A stretch of DNA of 64,000 nucleotides from the NCBI GenBank assembly GCA_963978545.1, contig OZ021724.1, forward strand, positions 24,107,933 through 24,171,932, given 5' to 3'. Shown one piece after another: positions 43,540 through 54,837 of this stretch. Made by a program: the position numbers and the translations under genes. The notes below the pieces were generated by a model that searched no databases, was not told where the DNA came from, and was given only the letters and a program-made list of their open reading frames with translations. Within the stretch, counting starts at the first letter, position 1; each line of letters begins with the position of its first letter. The stretch comes from Linyphia triangularis. Taxonomy: Eukaryota; Arthropoda; Arachnida; Araneae; Linyphiidae.

Positions 43540-45689
43540 TATACGTATGTTAATTTTCTACAGCAAAAATATATTTTTTTAGCAAATTGAATGGAAATGA
43601 AAAGATGTAGAAGCGGAATTTTTTAATATATTTAATTTATAGTTGGTGCTTCACTGTCGATATTGTGTATGACGCTTTACCATTCCACGGTACTTGTGGG
43701 TTTATTTTTTTCGTTAAAATGTAATCTATCTTTTCTTCAGCGAGTCTCAAATTGTTATACTAAAAAAGTATTAGAATTTAAATAGCTCACCATGTCTTTT
43801 TGATAGTATTAAATTTTCATAATGCCTCTTTCTGATGTATAAATCTTAAATTGTAATTTACATCCATTGCAATAATTTCTTTAAAAGATGTCCTGAAAAT
43901 TTAAGTTTTAATTGTGATGTCTATAGTTGGATTTGTGATCCGAATATATTTGTATTAATTTAATATTGTACATAATTTTATATTTGTATTACTCAAGCTT
44001 ATGCTAATATGTACTCGTATATCTTACTGTTCCTTTCGAATTTGCTTGATATCGGGCAACGTGGAGAGCACGGCGTGGGTCATGGTATTTTGGCTAAAAT
44101 CAAATTGGCTGATGGAAGAGGTTCTTTCTATCAGCTAATTAGATGCCAACTGCGTGCTTAGTCCTCTTCATGAGCTGGTGAGCTGGCCCAATGATATCTG
44201 TTGTACATGAGCAACCTGATCAAGCAGAGTTGTATCCAGCGTTGAGTAAGCAGTGTCTTGTGGAGGGATGCTTTCTTTGCCTGTTCACTCTTCTGAATTT
44301 GGAAATGAACTATTGATTCCAGCACGTTACATCGCATTCAAATCAAAGCGCCATAACGAGAGATGTATTCCTCTCTTGCTATAGTGAAATAGTTCCGTAC
44401 TAGATGCTTATTAATGGCCTAATTTTATATAGTTACGCTAATATGAGTTATGCTAGGCTGAGCTTTGTCATGTCTAATGAAATGCATTGTAGTGTCTGGG
44501 AAAGGAAGCTTGTGTTTAATCTAACTATATATAATCTATATTATATTCTAACTATATTGCAATAATTGTTTTCAGTAGACTACTTGTTTGACTACTTCTG
44601 GCGTTACACTTGTGAGTTACAAGGTATTGAAACGTGCTCGTTTCTGTATTCTACAATATAATTCAAAAGTTTGCTTGAATAATTATAATTTTTAAAATTT
44701 GATCGCGCATTGTAAGTAAACCACAATTGTTGTACTATTTGTGAAGATTTTGTCATCAGAAAGAGGCAAATTATGAAACTTTTAATAAACACCCTCTACC
44801 TAAGATTTTTCTCTGGTCTAATGATTGTCATGGTTACATTCAATAGATTGTTGCCCAATTATTACCACATTAAGAGTGTTTAGCAAGATAATGCCAATTT
44901 TGTCTGTTTCTCAAATGTATGTATTGAGCTTAATTTAAGCCTCATTTAAGTAAACGAGATAAACTTTTGCCTGAAAGTTTAAACTTGTAATTTTATTGTC
45001 TTTAAAAACTATTAAAATGGTCTATCCTCTGCAAAACCTCAACTAAATAGGTGCCAGATAATGACCGATGCCTCATTCAAAGGCTGTTGACAAAGCACGC
45101 TAGTTTATTGCTGGACACCGTAGAGAGTCAGTCTAGTATTTAACTTTTCTTTAATTGAGAACAATGATTTCAAGATTATGATGAGAGAGTGATGGGTATG
45201 CTTGCTCTTGCTTAATTTTAACTTATCCTCTGTTCGACTTGTGAAAAAGGATATTAATACAATTGCTGATAAATGAGTAGCTTGCTTAAAGTTCACCTTT
45301 TAACGAAGCAAATGTCTATTTTTTTTTAATTCATTTTTTGATTATGGGAGAAATAAACTGAAAGTCCGTGGAATGGTAATTCTGGATGGTGTATTACTTC
45401 TGTTCGTTGATATTTCTAGCAATATGTTTATAAGATGTATACAGATGCAATATTGTACTAAGTCATTGTATAAAAGCTTGCTGAGCATTTGTAAAATACT
45501 AAAAGGAGTTCCAATATGAGATGTAAATAAGACAACGTTTGTATTATAAAATTTTGTAATAGTTGAAAGCTTTAAATAAATTGTGATAGTTTTCATAATC
45601 TTGCAGTTCATTTATAATTGGTCACTCTTTTGATCTTTATTCAACTTATTTGAGACTAGCTGACACCCGTACGAAATTTTACCCCTCGT
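43540..45689. other. Gene-free interval
   Basis: No gene recognised. Around 44050-44350 the sequence is less AT-rich (CAACGTGGAGAGCACGGCG and onwards) without a long frame; it could be an unrecognised repeat or non-coding exon. Confidence 0.45.
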
Positions 45690-47090
45690 GCAATTTAGCG
45701 ATCAACATAATCATTCCATATTTCGGAGATTCGATCCCATTCTGATCCTTCAAAATTGATTGATAAAAATTTAAATTATCTCTGCTTGCCCTTGTTGACA
45801 TTTTACCAAAGTTCAGAGATATTTGGAAGTGAGGTTTTCGGATATTTCTCTTTCGTAACGTTTCAAATTCTTTAACACGTTCTCTGCCGATCACGCGCCA
45901 GCGCGGAATGTCTGGTTGTTCCCCAGTAGCCTGTCCTGATCAGACTGCACCAGATCGGAGTTTCCGTTCATGTTGGAATTAACTGAAGTTGCAAAATGTC
46001 ATATGTCAAATGTCGGGTGCATATTTTCTTCCTCCATAGGGTTATCTGGAAGCTTGTGTTTTTAAAACCTTTTTAGGTAATTCCAGTTAAGAATCCGATT
46101 GGTTGCAGTCTGATCAGGGCAGACTACTGGGAGTAAAAAGATATTCGGAATAGCTTTTACTCTAATTGTCCTTGTTGACTTGTACCAAATATCAACGTGC
46201 TTTACTGGAAGCGATAAATTTCCTTCGTATAGAACTTCTGATCCTCTTTCGACCCCTTAAAAATGGTTAATCAACGTAGAAATAGCTTTTTGGTGTTCTT
46301 GTTGACATTTGTACTAAATTTCAGAGTTTTAATTATACAGTAAGTGGGAGCATTGGTGATGGCGTGTCAATAAGTTGGAGTTTTGTATTTTAGATAAAAA
46401 CTAGATGAATGCCCGTAAAACATTAGCAATCAAATGACATTCATACGTTTCGAATCTTGGTTGTTGGATTCCGTTTTAACCCCTGAAAATTGGTTTTTAT
46501 CAAATCCGAATGCATTACTTTATCCATGCTTGTCCTTGTTGACATTCGTTTAAAAAATTTTTAATTGTGACTAGATTAAAAGTAGGGCATTGGGATATTC
46601 CTCGCATGAAATGTTTCGACCCTTTAAAGTTAGTTCATCGGTATTGGCATAACTTACCTTATTGACGCATGCATCAAATTGCGGAGTTGCGACTTCTTTG
46701 AAATGAAACATTGCGCTATTCCACGTATCAAACGTTTCAATCCTTAAAAATGAGTTGAGATCGGAATAACTTGCTTTATCTACGATTACCGTTTGGTACC
46801 AAATTCACGCGTTAAGAATATTCAAAGTGGGGTATTGGAATCCTTATTTTGAATCTTTTAATTTTCGACTCATTAAACTTAGTTGATCATAATTGAAATT
46901 GTTTGCTTTATCTAGGATTTCCCTAGTTCCCAAATTTCAGAGTTATGACTACATTGAAAGTGAGAGATTGGGATATTTCTCGCGTAGATTGTTTCAACCC
47001 CTATTTGATCCTTTAAAATTAGTTTACAGAGATCGCACTTTTTCCTATTCTTGTCTTTGCTAACAGTACAGTAACAGTTACAAACAAAAT
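45690..47090 (+). repeat. Degenerate satellite array, about 120-140 bp units
   Basis: The phrase series TTGGGATATTTCTCG, TGTTTCGACCCTTTAAA, AGTTGATCGAGATCGGAAT, ACTTGCTTTATC, CCAAATTTCAGAGTTATGAC and TTGAAAGTG recurs with much divergence. The GTTTCGACCC-type anchor lies near 46615, 46735, 46868 and 46991 (steps of 120-133), with further diverged anchors near 45863, 46247 and 46477. A MITE interrupts it. A fragment of the same array is at 15227-15500. Confidence 0.72.
45872..46142. mobile_element. TTAACACGTT MITE (copy 2, right end lost)
   Basis: TTAACACGTTCTCTGCCGAT left end, then GCGGAATGTCTGGTTGTTCC and GGAAGCTTGTGTTTTTAAAA as in 13670. It stops at GACTACTGGGAGTAA-like sequence without the right terminus. 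It is inserted in the satellite array. Confidence 0.7.
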
Positions 47091-47420
47091 CTCAGTTATG
47101 ACAATATTGAAAGTGGATCATTAGGAGGTGGGGGTAGTCACAAATTTTAACATCAAAATTAATGAACAATTTTGGTTTGCCTAATTTGTAATTTCCGAGA
47201 TGTGCAACTTCAGCTTTCAGACGTGATCACCGTAATAATCGCAAGTATCCCTCTTCAACTTTTAGTAATTTTCAGTAATGTTTTTTTCTGTACACGTTAA
47301 ATTGACATCTTAACAAATAGTATACTAAATGATACTAAAACGATTCAACTTGCAAATAACACAAATTATTTCTGAAGTACAGAAACAAATCCCTAAAATT
47401 TCTGGGCAATCCCCTTAGAG

Positions 47421-48279
47421 CAGCGTCAGCCACTAGGCGGCCCGCGACAACTTTTTTCCGGCCCGCCGGTAGTACAGAAGAGCAAAAATCAAATTTTACG
47501 GAAATAATTTTAATTTCTCTACAATACTATGTGTTTACTACCAAAAACCACGTTTTCCATCAAGTGGCCCGAGTCAGTAAGTCTGAAAAATCCTCTTTTT
47601 TTTTTCCGAGACTGCCAGAAAAATTTAAAAAAAAAGCAATAGTTTGGTAATAATTCAATGACTCATTCCTTAGTTTATTACTTATGATACCCTAACCCCT
47701 CAACTCGTGAATAGCACAATTCGATTTCTGCTTTTTTTTTAATGTGATGGGCAGGAATTGGGTGTTTTAATGCGTACTGGCCTCTTTTGTTTTGACGTGA
47801 AAAGAAGAATCGTGATCTCAGACTCCAGTGCAATAATGGCGTCGATGACTAGTTTTAAACACAAAGTAGATAGTGAAAAGCGGACCGGCCGTCATCGTCT
47901 CGCAATTAACATCGACTAAAATGAAGGATTTAGGAGGTATGGTTTAAATATCTTTATTGATAATGAGTTTATGCCAAGTCACATTATAATATTGTCACTA
48001 AAGATTAATTTCTTTTATGACTTAATGTACAATGTAAAGAAAACTATTTTTTTTTTTTTTTTTTTTTAATTATTAGAAACAAGAATCAAATATCAATTGT
48101 TATTTCATTAATATAAAAAAGTTAAATTATTGTTTCAGTTTTTAAAATTGTTTTATATTGTTGAGTCTTTAGTAATTATCACATTTCTAACATTGAACAT
48201 ATGTAGTAAAGCAATATATTTATTGGCGTATTCAATATAAATCTGCGGCCCGCTGAAAGTTCCAACATGGCGAACGCTG
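47421..48279. mobile_element. Non-autonomous hAT element
   Basis: Ends CAGCGTCAGCCA and TGGCGAACGCTG are inverse; GGCGGCCCGCG and GCGGCCCGCT are subterminal. An exact 8-bp duplication CCTTAGAG flanks it (47413-47420, 48280-48287). No transposase frame is visible in 859 bp. Confidence 0.92.
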
Positions 48280-48287
48280 CCTTAGAG

Positions 48288-49596
48288 TTAGCACATCTCT
48301 GTATTTTCTCACTAGTAATTTAACATGACTTTTTTAAACTTTGAAACTTATGTAATTCCACTTTAGCTTAGAAAGGGGAAAAACCAGTTAGTGTCCAGTT
48401 AAATATAAAAATCAGGGTTTCAAATCACACTATAACACATGTAAAACAATTAGGTTAGTACTCTTTGTGTTTGATAGCTTTATAAAATTGAATTTAGTGG
48501 GTTCAACGTAGATGAATTATACCAAATAAAATTTTATTTTATTCCTTTCCTTAAAAGTTATAGGACACAATAGTTTTATTTTTAAAAATCTTGTAGGACA
48601 CTAGTTTTATTCATAAAGTTCTTGTTTTAAGGAAATAATGATAAAGAATTGAAAACAGCAAACTAATGAGATTTTTTTTATGAACTTACTATGTAATTAC
48701 TATATGTAAAATTATAATTTAAAAATTCCCACTTCAAATTATCAATTCTCCTAACTTAACGCATCTTGCACATTCTTTCTTGGCAATAAGTTCATACAAA
48801 CGGCGTTTCTTCGAGCAATTTTCTATCGCGTTTTTGTAACAGTTTTATTGAAGAAATTTACAACACTTTTTCTTGTCGCTTACCCCTCAAGTTTTTACTA
48901 TAAGTAATTTTTATACATGAGACTTCTTCTGAAAGGGTCCCACATCCGAGAGGTAAATGAGTCACTTGACCCCCCCCCCCTCCCATTGATTGGAAGAAAC
49001 TTCTCCAACGCTTATTAGTAACAAAAAATAGGTTTATTTATAATTCATTGGATTAAGCCAAGTTAAGGATTGATCTGTGTGGGAGTTTAACCAATCAGAA
49101 AATTTGACGGGTTTTATCTAGTTAAGATGGATTAAAATCAACTACTTCGCCCCTGGCCAGCAAAGATGCTTTTCTAAAAATAAGCCAAAAAGAGCCTCCA
49201 ACTATACCTAGCGATGACAATCTTTCCTTTGAAAATCGCGTTCTCGCCTGCCAAACGTAATTATTATAATTGACAAGTTAATTGCTAGGGTTAAGAAATG
49301 TTTGTCTTAAGTTTATAAATGTTAATTGTCTTAATTATAAATTTTTCTAAGCAAACTTTAATACTGAAATAAACTACATACTGAACATACTGAAAATAAG
49401 TCAAAGCAAACTTTCCAACTGAAATTTATAAAATTCGCATCATTAATGCAATACTGAATACTCAATCGTGTGTGTGTGTGTGTGTGTGTTCATATGGATA
49501 AATACTCTATAAATTAAAAATTATTCTCGAAAGTTCAAAAAATAGTCAATTTTAAAATTCAACTACAAGTGTTAAGATTAAAAAATTAGCTTTAAG
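48288..49596. other. Gene-free interval flanking the BEL element
   Basis: Includes an 11-nt C run (48970-48980) and a (TG)n stretch (49469-49489). The 3' LTR of the retrotransposon would be expected in its last few hundred bases, but I could not match it to sequence upstream of gag. Confidence 0.45.
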
Positions 49597-50241
49597 TATT
49601 TAATTCAACTCTAAAGGATATAGAAGCTGGATCAGACGTCTAATCGTTCTAGACATCGTTTTCACCAGGCAGGATTTGACCTTTCCATCTCGTCCAGGGA
49701 AAACACTTTGAACTCTACCTAGTCTCCACATGTTTCTGGGACAATGTTCCCCACCAATAAGGACGATATCATCTGTTTTGAAGTTAGTGACGGGCTTCCC
49801 AGGTGAAGAACAGTTCGCACTTCTCAAGTTGAAAAAATATTCCTTTTTCCACCAATTCCAAAATTGGTCAAGTAGTTTTTGACGATAGTTGTAACGATTC
49901 ACAATCGCGTTCCTGTTTAGTTATTGAGGCAGTCTAACGGCAAGTAAGTTGATGGTCTATCTCCTACTAAGAAATAGGCAGGTGTAAGGGGATTCTGTTC
50001 ATCATGATGAGCGTAAACGCAAGTTATCTGTCTGGAATTTACAACACTCTCGATTTCTATAAGAATCGTTTCACGTTGTTCTTATGTTAGAGATGTTTTA
50101 CCTACAACTTTTCGAAGATACATTTTCACTGACTTTATCATGCGTTTGCGTTCAAATATTCCACCCCACCAAGCTGCTTTTTCTACAATAAATTTCCAAT
50201 CGATACTGCGGGACCCATAACTCTTTTACTTGAGAGGTATT

Positions 50242-50417
50242 GCCGACCAAACGGTATAGTGGTTAGCATACTAGCTTCTAGACCGAGAGGTTGCGGGTTC
50301 GAGTCCCATGTTAGGCATGGGTGTTTGTAAATGTATGTTGGCTTGTCAAATGACGAATGTTTCGACGCATTATAACCCTCGTGTTGCTGGCGAAGCCATA
50401 TAATCTGAAAACAACCA
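50242..50417 (+). mobile_element. tRNA-derived SINE, family A (copy 6), in the BEL integrase
   Basis: Full-length: GCCGACCAAACGGTATAGTG, box B GGTTCGAGTCCCA, GTTAGGCATGGGTGTTTG, ending CTGAAAACAACCA. Flanked by near-identical 14-mers ACTTGAGAGGTATT (50228-50241) and ACTTGATGGGTATT (50418-50431). Confidence 0.93.
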
Positions 50418-50707
50418 ACTTGATGGGTATTAAGAACTCCCTACAAATTTTTGAATTCCAAATCGCCACTTTTGTACGCCGTCGCGCTATCTGAAATAAC
50501 ACTACACCATACGCGCCTCACAAATCTCCTGAAACAAGCATAAAGCTTTCTGTGTTTAGATTGGTCACAATTTCTCTGTGAATGGCTCTTGTCATTGCAC
50601 AAACGCTAATTAACCCATACAACTTCGAGCCTGATCCTTTTGTATACAGAGGACCGAAGAAAACCAATCCTGTAATAGTGAACGGAGAAGATCCCATAAA
50701 TCTGTAT

Positions 50708-50866
50708 ACGCCGACCAAACGGTATAGTGGTTAGCGTGCTAGCTTCTAGACCGCGAGGTTGCGGGTTCGAGTCCCGTGTTAGGCATGGGTGTTTGTAAAT
50801 GTATGTTGGCTTGTCTAATGACGAAAGTTTCGGAATAATCTGAAAACAACCAACCAACCAACCAAC
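50708..50866 (+). mobile_element. tRNA-derived SINE, family A (copy 7), in the BEL integrase
   Basis: Exact 13-bp duplication CATAAATCTGTAT (50695-50707, 50867-50879). The head and box B are intact. A block of about 36 bp (GCGCATTATAGCC to GGCGCCAG) is deleted. It ends in a run of four CAACC-like repeats. Confidence 0.95.
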
Positions 50867-51663
50867 CATAAATCTGTATGATGGCAATGGACTAGTAATT
50901 TGAGGTTCTGGTTGCGATTTGTATCGTCGGCAAATTAGGCACTTTTTAAGAACGGATTTTATGAATTTTCTTCCTGTTAATATCCAGAAACGACTTCTAA
51001 ATTCGGCTAAAGTAGCCTCAACTCCGAAATGAAGAACTTTTTCATGCGTATTTAATATTAAAAGTTCAGCAAATTTAGTTTTTGCTGCTAATATAAGCGG
51101 ATGTTTTTTTATCTACTTCACAATTAGATAATTGCAATCTTCCCTTTACTCGCAACTGACCATTTTCGTTGGATTCAGATGGTAAATTTTAGAATTTTTA
51201 TCTATTTCATCTCCCCTATTAAGTTCTTTAATTTCCTTTTCAAAAGATGTATTTTGAATTAATTTTACCCAATACACCTCAGCATTTCTCAGTTCTTGCA
51301 CAGTGAGAACTCCGGTTTGTTTTTCGACACCAGTTTTAGAGTTATGAATGAATCTTTGTACCCACGCTATGACTCTGTATAATTTAGAAAGTGTACTATA
51401 ATTATCTATCTCTAAGATAGGACTAGGGGTAGGATTCACAACACATGAAAACTGTAGGGATTTTTCTGGATTAATTCTTAGCTCATCAGCAATGATTTCT
51501 TCAATAATAGGGGATGAAATATCACGACTAAAGTTTAAATCTTTAACAAGCCAGTGTGACCCTTACCACCAAATGATATTGTTAATCATTGATTCAAGTT
51601 CTCTAGTAAGTAAATCTGCAGGATTATCTTTACCCTTGCAATGCCGTCGATTTTGAGGATCGG

Positions 51664-52077
51664 TTAGTTCTTTAATTTAATTTCAAAGATCCTGTTCGCA
51701 ATAAAAGGTTTCCAATCTTTTGGATTCCCTTTAATCCAGGAAATAACAGTAGTGGAATCTTCCCACATAAATGTTATTTTCCGAAATTTTGAATATACCT
51801 TTAAGTGCTCAGCTAAACGTGCTCCAATTACTGCTGCCAATAACTCAGGGCGTGGCGAAGTCAATGTTTTTAATGGAGCAACTCTCGACTTTGACATAAT
51901 GAAACTAGTTTTACCCTCTTCATCTGTATATCTTATATACGAAGAAGCTCCAAATCCACGTAAAGCACTATCAGATAATACGTGAATTTCATAATTCGAT
52001 TTAGAGTTCGATATTCCATGGAAATGCCATCTAGGAATTGATAAATTTGCTAAATGTTTCAATTCACAGAGTACCAT
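51664..52077 (-). pseudogene. BEL/Pao RNase H domain remnant
   Basis: 137 residues with HVLSDSALRGFGASSYIR (first acidic residue), FIMSKSRVAPLKTLTSPRPE with its Glu in LLAAVIGARLAEHL, and FMWEDSTTVISWIKGNPKDW carrying the DS motif. This is the longest uninterrupted domain left in the element. Confidence 0.9.
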
Positions 52078-52168
52078 TGTTCCTATTTTATTCTCATACG
52101 TTCAGGTAACTTCTCATCCCAATCTAAACCCATTTGCCATAATGATTGATACAAACATCTTATTCTTT

Positions 52169-52942
52169 TCACATAAGGAGCAATGAAATCAACAGGGTCA
52201 AATATTTTGGCTGATGTTTGGATAATAAACCTTTTTGTATTTTGAGCATTTTTAAACCTTCAATTAGAGTTTTCATTTTTAATTTAAAAACATCCTCATT
52301 AGGATCCCAGATTATACCTAGAACTTTTAGAGAATTTTCATGAAACATGGCATCCCAAATAACATTATTTTTATCCCACAATAAACTTAAACGTTCACAG
52401 TTAGTTTGGAATTTTCGTAAATTCATCCCTGCAAGTTTCATAGTATCAATTGCTTCCATTGATAATCTAGACGCTTCTTCAACAGAGTTTGTTCAGTAAA
52501 ATAGGTCGTCAACATACAAAGAAGTGTTCAGCATTTCACAAGTGTCCGGATATTGAACCTTGTATTTTCGTACTTGATATTTAATAGTAGCAGCTTAGAT
52601 GAATGGTGAACACTTAGCAACAAATGGTAATGAAGTTATCCTCATTGATTTAAATCTTTTATCATTTATCTTGGAATCCTCTTTAAACCACAAGAATTTT
52701 AAGTAGTTTCTTTCACTCTCAGGGATTCTAATTTGTAGAAAAGTCTTTTCTAAATCTCCAGCGAACACTATACGGCTTTTCCAAAAATTTGAAATTATAT
52801 CCAAAACATTCGGATTTAGAATTGGGCCAGCTAACAAGCAATCATTTAATGACTTGTTATTTGTTGCACTACTGCTGCAGTCAAACACAATACGTACAAG
52901 TGAACTATTAGAACCAGGTTTTATCACTGCACTATGTGGCAT
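52169..52942 (-). pseudogene. BEL/Pao reverse transcriptase remnant
   Basis: 52942-52595 reads VRIVFDCSSSATNNKSLNDC and IVFAGDLEKTFLQI, with the first catalytic Asp kept. The second catalytic motif YVDD is intact at 52505-52516 but is followed within three codons (LFY) by a TGA. 52459-52169 continues with LAGMNLRKFQTNCERL and VLGIIWDPNEDVFKLKM. Confidence 0.9.
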
Positions 52943-53080
52943 ATAATATCCATATTTAGTAACATAACATTCTTCACTTATATTTTTATTTATTGATCAC
53001 CATTTCATGATATAATCATCTAATAACCAGTAATTTTGTATTAATTTATTGCTTAAGTTAAAAAAATCTCTTTTCAGCAA

Positions 53081-53718
53081 TTATCCCTCCATATTAATCC
53101 CGTCTCTCTCATACCTATTATCAATAAACTTCAATTTATCAGTGAAGCTTTTTACTAATTCCAAATCATCCCGTGACATCTTTCCATATCTTCCCATTAC
53201 CGTAAATCCAAATACAATTTCAAGAAATACCAATGAAGAATTTAATTTTATAAACTTTCCTGTGTTTACGATATAATCGCAGCCTATATGGATTTCAACT
53301 TTTGTATCTGAAGTGGAATACGAATCGACCATCTGGATATTATTTTCACTCATGAAAGTACGAAGTTACCTCATGGGTCTTGAAAGCCTCAACGACCATT
53401 TTTTGTTTAGGGTTCTTAATGTTTGACAGTTCTACGCGCACAACGTCATAAATCCTTTAAAGTGGATCTCGTTGGCCAAAAGTATCGATAAGCAATCTAG
53501 AAATTTCTTAATTATTTACCATTACTGAACAAGTCTGTAAATATATTGTTCCTTTTGATTCAGAATCGCTTTGCAAAGAATTCATCGTATTCGTGATAGC
53601 AGTTTCGGCAATTGGGAAACTCTGTTCTGGGATTTCTCTTTTCGTTGCCAAGTTAAAACATATTGATTTCTGATTTATTATAGGATAGTTTACTATTACA
53701 GCTATCACATGGTCTTAT
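53081..53718 (-). pseudogene. BEL/Pao aspartic protease remnant
   Basis: 53708-53508 reads LATKREIPEQSFP and YLQTCSVMVNN, then a stop. The following LLIDTFGQRD is where the family has an Asp-Ser/Thr-Gly active site, so the Gly is displaced by Phe here. 53353-53081 reads VEIHIGCDYI, LNSSLVFLEIVFGFTVMG, typical of the protease C-terminal part. Confidence 0.78.
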
Positions 53719-53720
53719 TT

Positions 53721-54837
53721 TTAAACGGCATGCTGACGAATAGTATTTTCCTTTGAAAGACAAAGACCTTCTTTTCTTAAGATATCTCTTTTATTATTAA
53801 CTGTGGTGCCTTTGCATAAATGGGATTCGTGCTCTTTAGAGCAAAACAAACATTTCCTACTTAATATTACAGAAAAAGATGCAGCCTTTGGGGTATTATA
53901 ACGAAATTTATTTGGCTTCTTATAATACGAATGATTTGATCTAGCATTTTTTTTTACCCTTAGCGTTTTCATTTAAAGAAACTGTAGCTTCTCGACATTC
54001 TACTTCTGCACGAATAAACAGCTAAAGTTTATGAATATCAAATGTTCCTTTTTCACGCTGTTTTCATGTGAATTCCAAAGCCAAATCATCTGGAATTACT
54101 TTTAACAATACCGAACTTAACAATTTCCCGTAACTTCCTCAGGTTACATTTAATGCATTTAAATTAAGAAATTGAATTTCAATTTCGTCGTATATTTTTC
54201 TGAGTGCTGCAATGTTCGTAGAGCATTTTACTGGCTCAATATTAAGTAACTTGTTCATGTGAGCGTTTATCACTAAATCTGAACAACCAAATCGTTCTTG
54301 AAGCAAAGAGATAGCTTGGAAATAGTTTTCTTTAGACAGAGAAAACTCACTCACTGAATTTAAGGCTACGCCGCCTAGCAGTTATTTAAGACAATTAAAT
54401 CGATCGACTTCATTTAAAGATTCATTATTATGAAGTGCTTTTTCAAATTGATTCCAAAAATCTGACCATTTAATTGGATCACCAAAATATCTGTCAATGG
54501 TTAATTTAGGAAGCTTAACTGTATGTCTCCCAGATCCTGAGTCAAATGAATCATGAGAGGTTACTTCTCGCGTATTTTGAGAAATATTTGAATAATCATT
54601 TTTGATAAGCTTCATAATTCGAGATTCTATTTTACATTTGATGGATATCAATTTCTCTTGATATTCCTGAGCGGATTCTGTTTCTACAGGAATGTCCTTT
54701 TCTTCGAGAAGATATTCAATTTCTGAATCAAACTCCTGCAAGAGGCTAGTTTTTTCCGCAATCTGTTCTATAAACTCTTCTAATAAATCTAATTCCTCAG
54801 TATTTTGATCGCTTAAATTAGTCTCAATTTTATTCAT
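53721..54837 (-). pseudogene. BEL/Pao gag remnant
   Basis: The frame from 54837 starts MNKIETNLSDQNTEELDLLE, has a charged coiled-coil-like region, then LPKLTIDRYFGDPIKWSDFW and FEKALHNNESLNEVDRFNCL, the DUF1759 signature of Pao gag. A frame break near 54380 leads to 54354-54139 (LLQERFGCSDLVINAHMNKL). After further stops, 53972-53721 holds the zinc knuckle CLFCSKEHESHLC (C-x2-C-x3-H-x4-C). Confidence 0.9.

Larger units (their letters stand above)
49600..51439 (-). pseudogene. BEL/Pao integrase and DUF5641 remnant
   Basis: 51439-51146 is the linker (LSKLYRVIAWVQRFI, LTVQELRNAEVYWVKLIQ). Near 51100-50900 comes the HHCC zinc site NTHEKVLHFGVEATLAEF...CLICRRYKSQ. After a SINE, GLVFFGPLYTKG has Val where the first catalytic Asp of the core is expected (about 50662-50664). 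Beyond the second SINE, AAWWGGIFERKRMIKSVK and EIESVVNSRQITCV follow. 49902-49600 is the DUF5641-like tail with TDDIVLIGGEHCPRNMWRLG. Confidence 0.9.
49600..54837 (-). mobile_element. Decayed BEL/Pao LTR retrotransposon (internal region)
   Basis: On the minus strand the order is gag (54837 to about 53721), aspartic protease, reverse transcriptase, RNase H, integrase, and a terminal DUF5641-like domain ending at 49600. This is the BEL/Pao order. Many stops and frameshifts split it, so it is dead. Two SINEs interrupt the integrase region. LTRs were not identified on either side. Confidence 0.92.

Noticed and set aside
49469..49489. (TG)n run as a regulatory Z-DNA element
   Set aside because: An ordinary short microsatellite with no supporting context.
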